A DNA stretch of 64,000 bases from Pedobacter borealis DSM 19626 (GTDB lineage Bacteria > Bacteroidota > Bacteroidia > Sphingobacteriales > Sphingobacteriaceae). Where the stretch lies: the NCBI RefSeq assembly GCF_000708285.2, contig NZ_JAUG01000001.1:1-64000 (forward strand), in the 5' to 3' direction. Position 1 is the stretch's first letter, and each line of letters opens with the position of its first letter. The notes beneath the pieces are model-generated. The model worked only from the letters and a program-made list of their open reading frames with translations. It did no database searches and was not told the DNA's origin. This document shows, in pieces, positions 1-7,736 of the stretch. Both the position numbers and the translations under genes were made by a program.

Positions 1-80
1 TTTCTAGTAAGTTCCGTTAAAGTTTCGGCACAATCCAGTCAGTTGTAGATTTCATATCTGGAATGACCTAGTTATTTATC

Positions 81-278
81 AATAACCTGAGTTCGATAAT
101 TATTAGCTGAAAATCATATCTTATACACGCCTAATCCAGCTTTATCGTCCTGCTGAATTTATTTCAGCATCTTTTTAGCGTGAAAGACCCTGAAATAAAT
201 TCAGGGTGACGACCGCCTTAACTGAAAACTTGATTAAAACGTCACAAAGTGAGATTTAATAATTGAACTCAGGTTATT
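81..278. repeat. MITE-like palindromic element, family A, copy 1
   Basis: Positions 83-248 match 47425-47590 almost base for base over 166 bp. The core is an inverted repeat built on CTGAATTTATTTCAG and CTGAAATAAATTCAG. The outer ends are also inverted: AATAACCTGAGTTC at 81-94 pairs with GAACTCAGGTTATT at 265-278. There is no coding capacity. This size and dyad symmetry fit a non-autonomous miniature element; that reading is an inference. Confidence 0.7.
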
Positions 279-381
279 AGTAAGCAATTGCAAAATAACG
301 TCAATGGTAGCGAAGTGCAACGCAGTCGAGAACCACGATTGCTCAGCGAAGCTAAATCTGTCAAGATAGATCTCCCCCTTA

Positions 382-475
382 TCCATGGTCTGTGTCCTCA
401 CAGACCATTTATGGATGAGATGCTGTGGGAGTAAATAATGAATTACGAGTGTTCTGTGAGGACACAGACCACGGA
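382..475. repeat. 94-bp hairpin element
   Basis: The arms at 382-404 and 453-475 are near-perfect inverted copies around GGTCTGTGTCCTCACAGA. Each arm is itself partly palindromic (GGTCTGTG / CACAGACC). It sits downstream of the vapC remnant. It could be a mobile hairpin or a bidirectional terminator, but no T-run follows it. Confidence 0.55.
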
Positions 476-507
476 ATGAAAGTATAACTCTTTGATGCTA
501 GTTTGGG

Positions 508-899
508 TTATATTGCAATCAATTCTAAGTTGTTAATTCTTTCGAAGTGCTTTTTGTTAAGTGTGGCCATTTTTATCTTTCTGGATAGGGCAGTTGCTCC
601 AATAAAAATATCCGGAATTTCAATCAGATTTTTGTTTTTCTTTAGTTGTTTCGTAATATCTACAGCTATATCACTTGCTTGTTTATCAAAAGGAAGTATG
701 GTTACCTGTTCAAAAAAATCTTTCCAGAATTCAATTTCCTCAGTTTTGGCGCCAATCATAATTTCATATTCGGTTATAATGATACTGCGAAAAGATGATA
801 GACTTTTGTTAGTTTATAAAATGTACTTTTTTCTTTCAGTTGTTTACGATAAAAGTCAATTAGGATAGAAGTGTCCAGACAAATTATTTCGTTCTCCAT
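508..899 (-). pseudogene. VapC-like PIN-domain toxin gene, frameshifted
   Basis: Reading from an ATG at 897-899 gives MENEIICLDTSILIDFYRK, with the first conserved acidic residue of the PIN fold (D9). The frame then reaches a stop at about codon 42. The remainder continues in another frame through IITEYEIMIGAK and ends with IPDIFIGATALSRK and MATLNKKHFERI, the typical C-terminal PIN half with its acidic residue. Restoring one base near 780-781 would give about 130 residues, the normal VapC length. PIN toxins are Mg-dependent ribonucleases cutting tRNA or rRNA. The gene overlaps the upstream antitoxin gene by 16 bp. It is either a real inactivating deletion or a sequencing error; the site is not a recognised slippery sequence. 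Confidence 0.75.
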
Positions 900-1120
900 G
901 AGTTGAAATTTTTTCTGTTTTGCTGATGCAACTTATATTGCTCTGCACTCATAGTGGTAGCTTTGAGTAAAAAATCTTGAAAATCAGATAAGTCTTTAGT
1001 AGCTTTTTGCTCAATAAACTCTTCATTTAAAACTGATTTTAGTTGCTTGATCTTTGCAGCAGGAAGTTTTTTAATTGCAGCTAACAATTGTTCATAGCCT
1101 ATGTCGATTGTTATTTCCAT
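884..1120 (-). CDS. Putative antitoxin of a VapBC-like pair
   Basis: This gene encodes a small protein of about 78 residues if it starts at the ATG at 1118-1120; the longer frame from 1135 begins with TTG. It starts MEITIDIGYEQLLAAIKKL and is followed by a charged helical stretch. I see no clear ribbon-helix-helix or AbrB motif. The antitoxin role is inferred from size, its position immediately upstream of the PIN gene, and the 16-bp overlap typical of toxin-antitoxin operons. With the toxin gene broken, it may be a free-standing relic. Confidence 0.6.
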   Translation of the reverse strand: MEITIDIGYEQLLAAIKKLPAAKIKQLKSVLNEEFIEQKATKDLSDFQDFLLKATTMSAEQYKLHQQNRKNFNSWRTK

Positions 1121-1169
1121 ATACCGAAAATACAAAATTTAAAAAATCAAAGAAAATCTATATGTTGCT

Positions 1170-2576
1170 TTACTTCAGTTCATCTAATACTTTGAACAGC
1201 TTCTTGTTAATTCCACTTCCGCTATAATTGTTAATGTTAATCACCACTACGTATTTGTTTCCTGCTGCATCGGTATGGTAACCGGCAAATGCCGAAACAT
1301 CATTTATTGTTCCACTTTTAATTTTCATACCATTGTACTCGGGTAAGGCCTTATAATAATCTGCGAACCAGTTTTCTTTCTGGATCTGGAAAAGTATATC
1401 CGCCATTGCCGAAGTTGTTATTCTATCTCCCGGAGAAAGCCCGCTACCATCAATAATGTTTAATGCCGTTTTATCAATGCCTTTATCGGCCCAGAAATTG
1501 ATTTCGGTTTCCGCTCCTTTACTTGTTGTACCTGCTTTGCCTGATTTTATCGCAATGGTTTTTAAAAGTGATTCGCCATATAAATTGATGCTTTTCTTTA
1601 AAAACCAGTAAGTCATCTCGCTTAAACTAGGCGAACTGATGGTGCTTATTTTCTGTGTAACCGAAGGAATGACCTGATTGTTCAAGGTCATTAACCTTGC
1701 CGTTGTGGCTTGCTGTCCTGTCGAAATACCCAATCTTTTCAAAGTATCCTGTAAGCGGTAAGCGCAATCAAAAGCAGGGTCGGGGAGGGCTAAGGAAATG
1801 CCTGTTTTGGCAATGCCTATTCCCCAGCTTCCGCGGAGGTAAGCCGTATTGCTATATGGAGGCAAAAAAGCATAAGCGCGATCTCCAGATCCTGAATCGC
1901 CGGTTTTTAGTTCATTTACAATTTGCACATAAGGTGTTGCCGGAACTGTTTTTACTACCTTAACTTCATCTGCTGTACTACTTCTAGGTTTCAAATGAAT
2001 ATCAAATTGATTTTCGCGCCAGGCTAAGCCAGAAGTCCCGACACCATAGTAATTGCCAATATCCTGCCAAACCCAACCCTCAGGCGTTGTTTGTGTGCCA
2101 AAAATGCGATCGTCGCCAATTATTGTGCCTTCAATTTTTTTGATTCCTGCAGATTTTACTGCAGTAACCCATTGCGTTAAAACAGCATTTTCTTTGTTTT
2201 GATATCGCCAGGAGCCCAAAGTTGGATCACCACTGCCAATAATAATCAGGTTTCCTTTTAATATTCCATCTGTAGTAATTGTTCCGGTATAGGCCAATGT
2301 GGTTTGGAATTGAAAATCTTTCCCTAAAATACTGAAAGCCGTGGCCGCAGTAATGGTTTTTAGCGTTGAAGCCGTGGCCAGGCCGATCTGCTCATTTTTG
2401 GCATACAATGTTTTGCCCGTATTGGCATCTAAAACGCAAAGTGAAACAATAGCATGTTTTGCCTGCTCATCATTTAATAAATTATCGAAGGCTTTTTCGA
2501 GGTTCTGAATTCGGTTTTGAGCAATTGCAGCTATACCTGAGAAAAGAAATAAGGTTAATATTTTGAAAAATTTCAT
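1170..2576 (-). CDS. dacB: D-alanyl-D-alanine carboxypeptidase/endopeptidase (PBP4 type, peptidase S13)
   Basis: Serine peptidase that trims or cleaves D-Ala cross-links of peptidoglycan in the periplasm. Numbered from the ATG at 2574-2576, a signal peptide ends near AIAQ. The three penicillin-binding motifs are present: S70-T-L-K73 in TASTLKT, S329-I-N331 in KKSINLYGE, and K420-S-G in MKIKSGT. DGSGLSPGD is also typical of S13 enzymes. About 468 residues is the normal length. A longer frame begins with TTG at 2585 and overlaps a TAnnTTTG-like sequence, so the ATG is preferred. The DUF4143 ATPase gene ends 17 bp upstream, so the two may be co-transcribed. Confidence 0.9.
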   Translation of the reverse strand: MKFFKILTLFLFSGIAAIAQNRIQNLEKAFDNLLNDEQAKHAIVSLCVLDANTGKTLYAKNEQIGLATASTLKTITAATAFSILGKDFQFQTTLAYTGTITTDGILKGNLIIIGSGDPTLGSWRYQNKENAVLTQWVTAVKSAGIKKIEGTIIGDDRIFGTQTTPEGWVWQDIGNYYGVGTSGLAWRENQFDIHLKPRSSTADEVKVVKTVPATPYVQIVNELKTGDSGSGDRAYAFLPPYSNTAYLRGSWGIGIAKTGISLALPDPAFDCAYRLQDTLKRLGISTGQQATTARLMTLNNQVIPSVTQKISTISSPSLSEMTYWFLKKSINLYGESLLKTIAIKSGKAGTTSKGAETEINFWADKGIDKTALNIIDGSGLSPGDRITTSAMADILFQIQKENWFADYYKALPEYNGMKIKSGTINDVSAFAGYHTDAAGNKYVVVININNYSGSGINKKLFKVLDELK

Positions 2577-2593
2577 GTAAGGCAAAGATTATT

Positions 2594-3718
2594 TTATATC
2601 AGAAAACCTGTATAGTTAGACTTGTTTATGACGTTTGTATTGTTTGTAGGGTATGCATCTAAAAACGTTGATGGAAACCTCACTTTTTTATTCTCGTTCC
2701 ATTTGATTTCTATAGCATTTATTTTTCCATCAATTTCTTCTATTAAATCGATTTCCTGTTGTTGAAAGCTTCGCCAGAAATAATATTTAGCGTGCTTTCT
2801 TTTGTTATTACTGGCTTTGATATATTCTGAAATAATATAATTTTCAAAAAGCTGACCAGCATCCTGCCTCAGTGCAAGCATATTAAAGTTTTCGATCACG
2901 GCATTGCGGATCCCAGTATCATAAAAATATATTTTTTTGCTTTTTTTTATTTCATTCCGCAGATTACTGCTGTATGCACCTAATCTGAATACAACAAAAC
3001 ATTGCTCTAATAAATCGATATAACGCTCAACTGTTAGTTTATCGGCTTCAATCATTTGGCCAAGCTCGGTATACGAAACCTCATTACCAATTTGCAAGGC
3101 TAAGGCCTGCACTAATTTTTCGAGCTGCAAAGGCTTTCTGATGCCGGTAAGTGATAAAATATCTTTAAAAAGATAACTATTGGCCAAGTTCATTAAGAGT
3201 TCTTTTTCTTCTCCTGGATAATTAATCGCATCGGGATAAGAGCCATAGATCAATCTTTTTTCCAATGCCTGTTCTTCAGTAAGGATATTGGTATCATCAA
3301 CAAGTTCTGCTACCGAAAAAGGAAAAAGATGATATTCAAATTTTCTTCCCGTTAGCGATTCTTTTATACCAACAGCCAGATCTAATGATGAAGAGCCTGT
3401 AACCAAAAGTTGCACATCGGTAAAATTATCTACGATCAATTTTAATGTTAAACCGATATTCGTAACCCGTTGGGCTTCGTCGATAAAAATAAATTTATTT
3501 GAGCCGATAATTGATTTTAGCCGCTCAATACTGATGTCTGTTAATGTGGTTCGAACATTGGCTTCATCACAATTAAGAAAAACAAAAGGCAATCCTGTCT
3601 TATTTACCAATTGCTTTAACATAGTGGTTTTGCCTACCTGCCTTGCACCGGTAACTATAATTGCTTTTTGTTTAAAAAACTTTGATTCTATGTACGTTTG
3701 CAGACCTCTAATTATCAT
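2594..3718 (-). CDS. AAA-type ATPase with DUF4143 domain
   Basis: 374 residues. The Walker A motif is G24-ARQVGKT-31 and the Walker B motif is FIFIDEAQ at about 77-83. The sensor-like VTGSSSLDL follows. The C-terminal half matches the DUF4143 nuclease-like region of these ATPases, with YFWRSFQQQEIDLIE and AIEIKW resembling a PD-(D/E)XK core. The family is very common in Bacteroidota and often transferred between genomes, but its cellular role is not established. A TAnnTTTG-type box (3741-3748) lies 22 bp upstream of the start. Confidence 0.85.
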   Translation of the reverse strand: MIIRGLQTYIESKFFKQKAIIVTGARQVGKTTMLKQLVNKTGLPFVFLNCDEANVRTTLTDISIERLKSIIGSNKFIFIDEAQRVTNIGLTLKLIVDNFTDVQLLVTGSSSLDLAVGIKESLTGRKFEYHLFPFSVAELVDDTNILTEEQALEKRLIYGSYPDAINYPGEEKELLMNLANSYLFKDILSLTGIRKPLQLEKLVQALALQIGNEVSYTELGQMIEADKLTVERYIDLLEQCFVVFRLGAYSSNLRNEIKKSKKIYFYDTGIRNAVIENFNMLALRQDAGQLFENYIISEYIKASNNKRKHAKYYFWRSFQQQEIDLIEEIDGKINAIEIKWNENKKVRFPSTFLDAYPTNNTNVINKSNYTGFLI

Positions 3719-3740
3719 TTCATTATATCATATTTAATAA

Positions 3741-3748
3741 CAAATATA
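3741..3748 (-). promoter_or_regulatory. Candidate -7 box for the DUF4143 ATPase gene
   Basis: CAAATATA on the plus strand reads TATATTTG on the minus strand, a full match to the Bacteroidota -7 consensus TAnnTTTG. It lies 22 bp upstream of the ATG at 3718. No convincing -33 element was identified. Confidence 0.45.
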
Positions 3749-3764
3749 ATGAAATTTAATCGTA

Positions 3765-3842
3765 ATCTCTTTTTTATATATAATTTAGTGATTATGATCT
3801 CTTTTTTATATATAATTTAGTGATTACGATCTCTTTTTTATG
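3765..3842. repeat. 32-bp tandem repeat, about 2.4 copies
   Basis: Units start at 3765, 3797 and 3829, each opening with ATCTCTTTTTTAT. The first two copies differ at one base. The array lies between the 3' end of the phosphatidyltransferase gene and the promoter of the ATPase gene. Confidence 0.8.
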
Positions 3843-3853
3843 TTACAGCAAAT

Positions 3854-4456
3854 TTATCCATTAAACAGTTTATTGCGTTTAATTTCTTTTCCCTGTCTCA
3901 ATTTTGCTGCGTGATAGATAGTCGGTACATCGTTGGTCCATTTTTTTAGGGTGAAAACAATGGCGAGTATTTCTAACCTCGTTGCCAGCCCGATCCAAAA
4001 GCAAAACTCAAATAATACCACCGATTCGCAATGAACCATAATTTCGACCAAAGTGGCGAATATAGTCAACGTCCAGATTTTAGCGCCGATAGAATGCGTA
4101 GCGATTTCTTTTCTGAATTTGATATAGCTTAATGCATAGGTTGAAGCTTCAAAAGCACCGAGTACAATCAGTTTTGCCAGGTTGACTTTAAAAAAATCAG
4201 GACATTGGATATAAGTAGCAACCGCAACCGAGATAAAAAATACCTGATCAATACTGGAGTCTAAACGTCGTAATTTTTCGGAGGAGATATTGAGTTTTCT
4301 GGCTATTATTCCATCGAATACATCTGTTAATAAACCGATCGATAATAATGTGATTGCAAGAAAAGAATAATGATTGACGTGGAAAACGCTTAATAGAATT
4401 ATTATAAAACCAATCAGTAACCTGGAATATATTAAAGCGATTGGAATATGTTTCAT
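3854..4456 (-). CDS. CDP-alcohol phosphatidyltransferase family membrane protein
   Basis: 200 residues with several hydrophobic segments. The family joins a CDP-activated lipid to an alcohol in the inner membrane. The signature begins D45-V-F-D48-G49-I-I-A52-R53 and ends with D66 and D70, so all four metal-binding aspartates are present. The second glycine expected at position 62 is leucine, a departure from the usual DG..AR........G...D...D pattern. The substrate (glycerol-3-phosphate, inositol or other) cannot be told from sequence. The gene is separated from the upstream asd gene by a strong terminator, so it probably has its own promoter. Confidence 0.8.
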   Translation of the reverse strand: MKHIPIALIYSRLLIGFIIILLSVFHVNHYSFLAITLLSIGLLTDVFDGIIARKLNISSEKLRRLDSSIDQVFFISVAVATYIQCPDFFKVNLAKLIVLGAFEASTYALSYIKFRKEIATHSIGAKIWTLTIFATLVEIMVHCESVVLFEFCFWIGLATRLEILAIVFTLKKWTNDVPTIYHAAKLRQGKEIKRNKLFNG

Positions 4457-4471
4457 GGTGAAGAGCGGGTA

Positions 4472-4506
4472 TAAAAAAAGTCCCCCGATTTTACACCGGG
4501 GGACTT
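4472..4506 (-). terminator. Rho-independent terminator of asd
   Basis: On the minus strand a stem of AGTCCCCCG and CGGGGGACT with a short loop is followed by a run of seven T. It begins 17 bp after the asd stop codon. Confidence 0.9.
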
Positions 4507-4522
4507 CTCTTGAGGTTATTAA

Positions 4523-5512
4523 TTAAACTAATTCTTTCTGAATTAGATATTCGGCAATCTGAACTGCATTGGTTGCAGCGCCTTTGCGCAAGTTATCGGC
4601 AACAATCCAAAGGTTTAATGCTTTTGGCGCCGATTCATCTCTGCGGATACGGCCTACAAAAACTTCATCTTTTTCATGCGCATCTTTTGGCATCGGGTAT
4701 TTTAAGTTGGCAACATCATCAACAACGATTATACCTGGTGCTTTTTCTAAAATACTGCGCACTTCAGCTAAATCGAAGTCATTTTCGAACTCGATGTTTA
4801 CTGATTCTGAGTGACCACCCATTACTGGGATACGAACTGTAGTAGCGGTAACTTTAATGCTATCGTCGCTCATGATTTTGTTCGTTTCCTTAACCATTTT
4901 CATTTCTTCTTTGGTATATCCGTTATCTGTGAAAACATCAATATGTGGAAGAACGTTTAAGTCGATTTCGTATGGATAAGCTTTAGGACCATCAATGCCT
5001 TTACGCTCGTTCATTAATTGCTCAACCGCTTTAACACCTGTACCCGTAACTGATTGATAAGTAGAAACGATTACACGTTTAATTTTGTATTTATCGTGCA
5101 AAGGTTTTAAAACCACCACCATTTGAATGGTAGAACAGTTCGGGTTAGCAATGATTTTGTTATCGATAGAAAGTTCGTGTGCATTAACTTCTGGTACAAT
5201 TAATTTAATTGCAGGATCCATTCTCCATGCAGAAGAGTTATCGATAACGGTTGTTCCGGCTTCTTTAAAACGTGGAGCATGCTCTAATGACGTATTTCCA
5301 CCTGCTGAAAACAAAGCGATATCTGGTTTCATGCTGATTGCAGTATCCATGCTAACAATTGGGAACTTCTTACCCTTAAAAGTAATTTCCTTGCCAACAC
5401 TCTTTTCTGATGCTACGGGAATCAACTCTGTTAAGGGGAAATTTCTTTCCTCCAATACTTTTAACATGACAGTGCCTACCAATCCGGTGGCACCTACTAC
5501 TGCTACTTTCAT
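4523..5512 (-). CDS. asd: Aspartate-semialdehyde dehydrogenase
   Basis: Converts aspartyl phosphate to aspartate semialdehyde with NADPH in the cytoplasm, feeding lysine/diaminopimelate, threonine and methionine synthesis. 329 residues, normal for the family. It shows the nucleotide-binding VGATGLVG at 6-13, the catalytic cysteine C126 in NPNCSTIQM, and the STYQSVTGTG segment. The gene appears to be a single cistron with its own terminator, preceded by a long repeat-filled spacer. Confidence 0.97.
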   Translation of the reverse strand: MKVAVVGATGLVGTVMLKVLEERNFPLTELIPVASEKSVGKEITFKGKKFPIVSMDTAISMKPDIALFSAGGNTSLEHAPRFKEAGTTVIDNSSAWRMDPAIKLIVPEVNAHELSIDNKIIANPNCSTIQMVVVLKPLHDKYKIKRVIVSTYQSVTGTGVKAVEQLMNERKGIDGPKAYPYEIDLNVLPHIDVFTDNGYTKEEMKMVKETNKIMSDDSIKVTATTVRIPVMGGHSESVNIEFENDFDLAEVRSILEKAPGIIVVDDVANLKYPMPKDAHEKDEVFVGRIRRDESAPKALNLWIVADNLRKGAATNAVQIAEYLIQKELV

Positions 5513-5751
5513 TTTAAATTTTAATTATATATTATTAAACATTTGATATAAGGCCAAATATGCTAAAAATTAAGCTTATATCCCTGTTGTTACCAATTAA
5601 ATTTGCTTTTAATATTTAAAATCTTACTTTTTCAGTAGAAAATAGGGTTAAAAAAGATTAGGCATAATTCAATTTAGCTATACTTGAAGTGTATTAAATG
5701 AGAAGGTGTTTGTGACCTTAGGTTGTAGAGAGTGCAACAACTCGCGTGAGT

Positions 5752-5822
5752 CGTCACCCTGAATTTATTTCAGGGTCTGTTTCTCAAGAAAGATGCTGAA
5801 CTAAATTCAGCATGACGATCGG
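5752..5822. repeat. Hairpin element related to family A
   Basis: It begins GTCACCCTGAATTTATTTC and ends with AATTCAGCATGACGATC, so the outer ends are inverted (GTCA / TGAC). The core words are the same as in the 81-278 and 47425-47590 elements. Confidence 0.6.
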
Positions 5823-5832
5823 AGAGATTTAA

Positions 5833-5960
5833 GAGATTGTATCATAAAGGCGATTTCACTTCAAATGCTGTCATGTTGAGCTTGTCGAAACACCTCAAAG
5901 CGTATTTAACAGGTCCTTCGACAGGCTCAGGATGACAATCTATATTTATGATACAACCTC
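5833..5960. repeat. Palindromic element family B, copy 1
   Basis: The outer inverted repeats are GAGATTGTATCATAAA (5833-5848) and TTTATGATACAACCTC (5945-5960). Inside is a second dyad, TGTCATGTTGAGCTTGTCGA against TCGACAGGCTCAGGATGACA. A second copy lies at 51202-51323. Confidence 0.7.
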
Positions 5961-5971
5961 TTGGATAAGTT

Positions 5972-6841
5972 TTAAATCAAATTGGCTTTAATATAATCAC
6001 AGCTTGTTTTAATCGAACCAACTGGATCAGGTTGGTAATTGGTTTCGTGCTCTACAAAGAAATGTTGCATGCCTGAAAGTTTTGCCTGAGCAAAAATGCT
6101 TTTAAAATCAATAGAACCTTTGCCTACCTCGGTATTCCATTCAGGTTTGGATTTGTCCATATCTTTAACGTGCCACATTGGGAAACGGCCTGGGTATTTT
6201 TTAAACAAAGCTAATGGATCGTTACCTGAGCGTACCACCCAATACAAATCCATTTCGAAATTTACCAGATTTTTATCGGTTTCGCTTAAGTAAACATCGT
6301 AACCAGTAGTATCACCTAATTTTTTAAATTCAAAATCGTGGTTGTGGTAGGCGAATTTCAAACCAGATGCTTTTGCAATTTCGGCAACCTTATTAAAATC
6401 ATCAGCAGTTTTCTTAAAGCCATCTACTCCTTTGCTCATATCTACATGCGCACCGGCAATGGTAAAGTATTTACCGCCAATGGCAGCTGAAGATTCGATA
6501 TCGGCTTTTAACTTATCGGTTTTTCCGGTTTTTGAAAATTCATCCATTCCGTAATGTCCGCTTGGTGCTTTTAAACCGTTCGCGTTTAATAATGCTTTAA
6601 ATTCTTTTGGGGTTAAGCCCCAAAATTTTCCATTAGAAAAACCATAGGTTTCTACTTCTTTGTATCCGGCTTGTGCCACTTTTTCGATGATGCCTTTTAC
6701 ATCTTTTGGCAGTTCATTACGTAAAGAGTACAGTTGTAAGCCAATATTTTTATTTACTTTATCAAAGGCAAACGACGGAATTAATAATGCCGCTCCGGCA
6801 GCTAATCCTGCCTGTTTTAAGAATGTTCTTCTTGAATTCAT
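5972..6841 (-). CDS. Tat-exported sugar isomerase/epimerase-like TIM-barrel protein (paralogue 1)
   Basis: 289 residues. The N-terminus MNSRRTFLKQAG plus a hydrophobic stretch is a twin-arginine signal (R4, R5), so the protein should be exported folded. The rest is the xylose-isomerase-like TIM-barrel fold (AP_endonuc_2 family), with KFAYHNHDFEF, FEMDLYWVVRSGND, MWHVKDMDK and FFVEHETNY supplying likely metal and acid/base residues. It is the last gene of the block and lies 9 bp after the very similar gene at 6851-7726, evidently a tandem duplicate. Related proteins act on keto-sugars; isomerase, hydratase or lyase activity cannot be distinguished by sequence. Confidence 0.85.
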   Translation of the reverse strand: MNSRRTFLKQAGLAAGAALLIPSFAFDKVNKNIGLQLYSLRNELPKDVKGIIEKVAQAGYKEVETYGFSNGKFWGLTPKEFKALLNANGLKAPSGHYGMDEFSKTGKTDKLKADIESSAAIGGKYFTIAGAHVDMSKGVDGFKKTADDFNKVAEIAKASGLKFAYHNHDFEFKKLGDTTGYDVYLSETDKNLVNFEMDLYWVVRSGNDPLALFKKYPGRFPMWHVKDMDKSKPEWNTEVGKGSIDFKSIFAQAKLSGMQHFFVEHETNYQPDPVGSIKTSCDYIKANLI

Positions 6842-6850
6842 CTCTTAAAT

Positions 6851-7726
6851 TTAAATAATTTCTTTTTTAATATATGCACAGCTTGCTGCAACAGACTCTA
6901 TCGGGTTTGGCTTGTAATTGGTTTCGTGTTCCACAAAGAAGTGTTTCATGCCCGAAAGTTTGGCATCAGCAAAAATAGGTTTGAAATTGATAGAACCTGT
7001 TCCTACTTCAGCATTTAATGCTGGATTTGCTTTATCCATATCTTTAACATGCCACATGGTAAAACGGCCTGGGTTTTCTTTAAATAGTTTGATCGGATCG
7101 TTTCCTGAACGTACTACCCAATATAAATCAAGCTCAAAATCAACAAGATTTTTATCGGTTCCTTTTAATAATATTTCGTAACCAGTGGTATCACCTTGTT
7201 TCTCGAATTCGAAATTGTGATTGTGGTAAGCTAACCTAATACCAGCTTCTTTGGCCAATTTTCCGGCTTCATTAATTTTAACTGCAATTTTTTTGTAGTC
7301 GTTGGCACTTTTTCTAATGCTTTCATCTAACCAGGGGATGGTTACATATTCGCTTCCAAGCACTTTGGCGGCAGCAATTGCTGCTTTTAATTCTTCAGTG
7401 TTTCCATCGGTTAAATAACTGCCTAAACCGTAGTGACCGCTTGGTGCAGTTAATCCGTTATCATCAAGCAATTTTTTGAATTCGGCAGGTGTTAAGCCCC
7501 AAAATTGATCCTTTATAGAGAAACCATAAGTTTCAACTTCTTTAAAGCCAGCTTTAGCTACTTTGACCAATGTTCCTTTTACATCCTTCGGAAGTTCATC
7601 TCTTAAAGAATATAACTGCAGACCAACTAATTTTTTATCGGAGGCTACACAAGCAAAAGATGGAATCAAAAGTGCTGCAGCTGCAGCCATACTACTGTTT
7701 AAAATAAAACTTCTTCTTGATAACAT
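6851..7726 (-). CDS. Tat-exported sugar isomerase/epimerase-like TIM-barrel protein (paralogue 2)
   Basis: 291 residues. MLSRRSFILNSSMAAAAALL gives a twin-arginine signal. The barrel motifs parallel those of its neighbour: LAYHNHNFEFE, DFELDLYWVVRSGNDP, MWHVKDMDK and FFVEHETNYKPNP. It lies between the hydroxypyruvate-isomerase-like gene (10 bp upstream) and its paralogue (9 bp downstream), so these three are almost certainly one transcript. Keeping two closely similar exported enzymes side by side suggests either dosage or diverged substrate preference. Confidence 0.85.
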   Translation of the reverse strand: MLSRRSFILNSSMAAAAALLIPSFACVASDKKLVGLQLYSLRDELPKDVKGTLVKVAKAGFKEVETYGFSIKDQFWGLTPAEFKKLLDDNGLTAPSGHYGLGSYLTDGNTEELKAAIAAAKVLGSEYVTIPWLDESIRKSANDYKKIAVKINEAGKLAKEAGIRLAYHNHNFEFEKQGDTTGYEILLKGTDKNLVDFELDLYWVVRSGNDPIKLFKENPGRFTMWHVKDMDKANPALNAEVGTGSINFKPIFADAKLSGMKHFFVEHETNYKPNPIESVAASCAYIKKEII

Positions 7727-7736
7727 AGGTATATTT

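Larger units (their letters stand above)
1..507. other. Repeat-rich intergenic region at the left edge
   Basis: No gene is supported here. The stretch holds two separate palindromic elements, described in their own entries (81-278 and 382-475). Between them, around 300-350, is a segment without clear dyad symmetry. Short reading frames in this region have no recognisable protein features. Confidence 0.6.
5513..5971. other. Intergenic region with two palindromic elements
   Basis: About 460 bp without a supported gene. It should contain the asd promoter next to 5512, where only a weak match to TAnnTTTG was seen. The rest is occupied by a family A type hairpin (5752-5822) and a family B element (5833-5960). 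Confidence 0.7.

Noticed and set aside
503-868. Open frame on the plus strand over the vapC remnant
   Set aside because: Antisense to the better-supported PIN domain halves; no protein features of its own.
508-899. Programmed frameshift in vapC
   Set aside because: No slippery heptamer or stimulatory structure at the site; simple deletion or sequencing error is more likely.
2577-2585. TTG start extending dacB by three codons
   Set aside because: Overlaps a TAnnTTTG-like sequence; the ATG at 2576 begins a normal signal peptide.
4510-5546. Plus-strand open frames over asd
   Set aside because: Antisense shadows of a well-supported gene.
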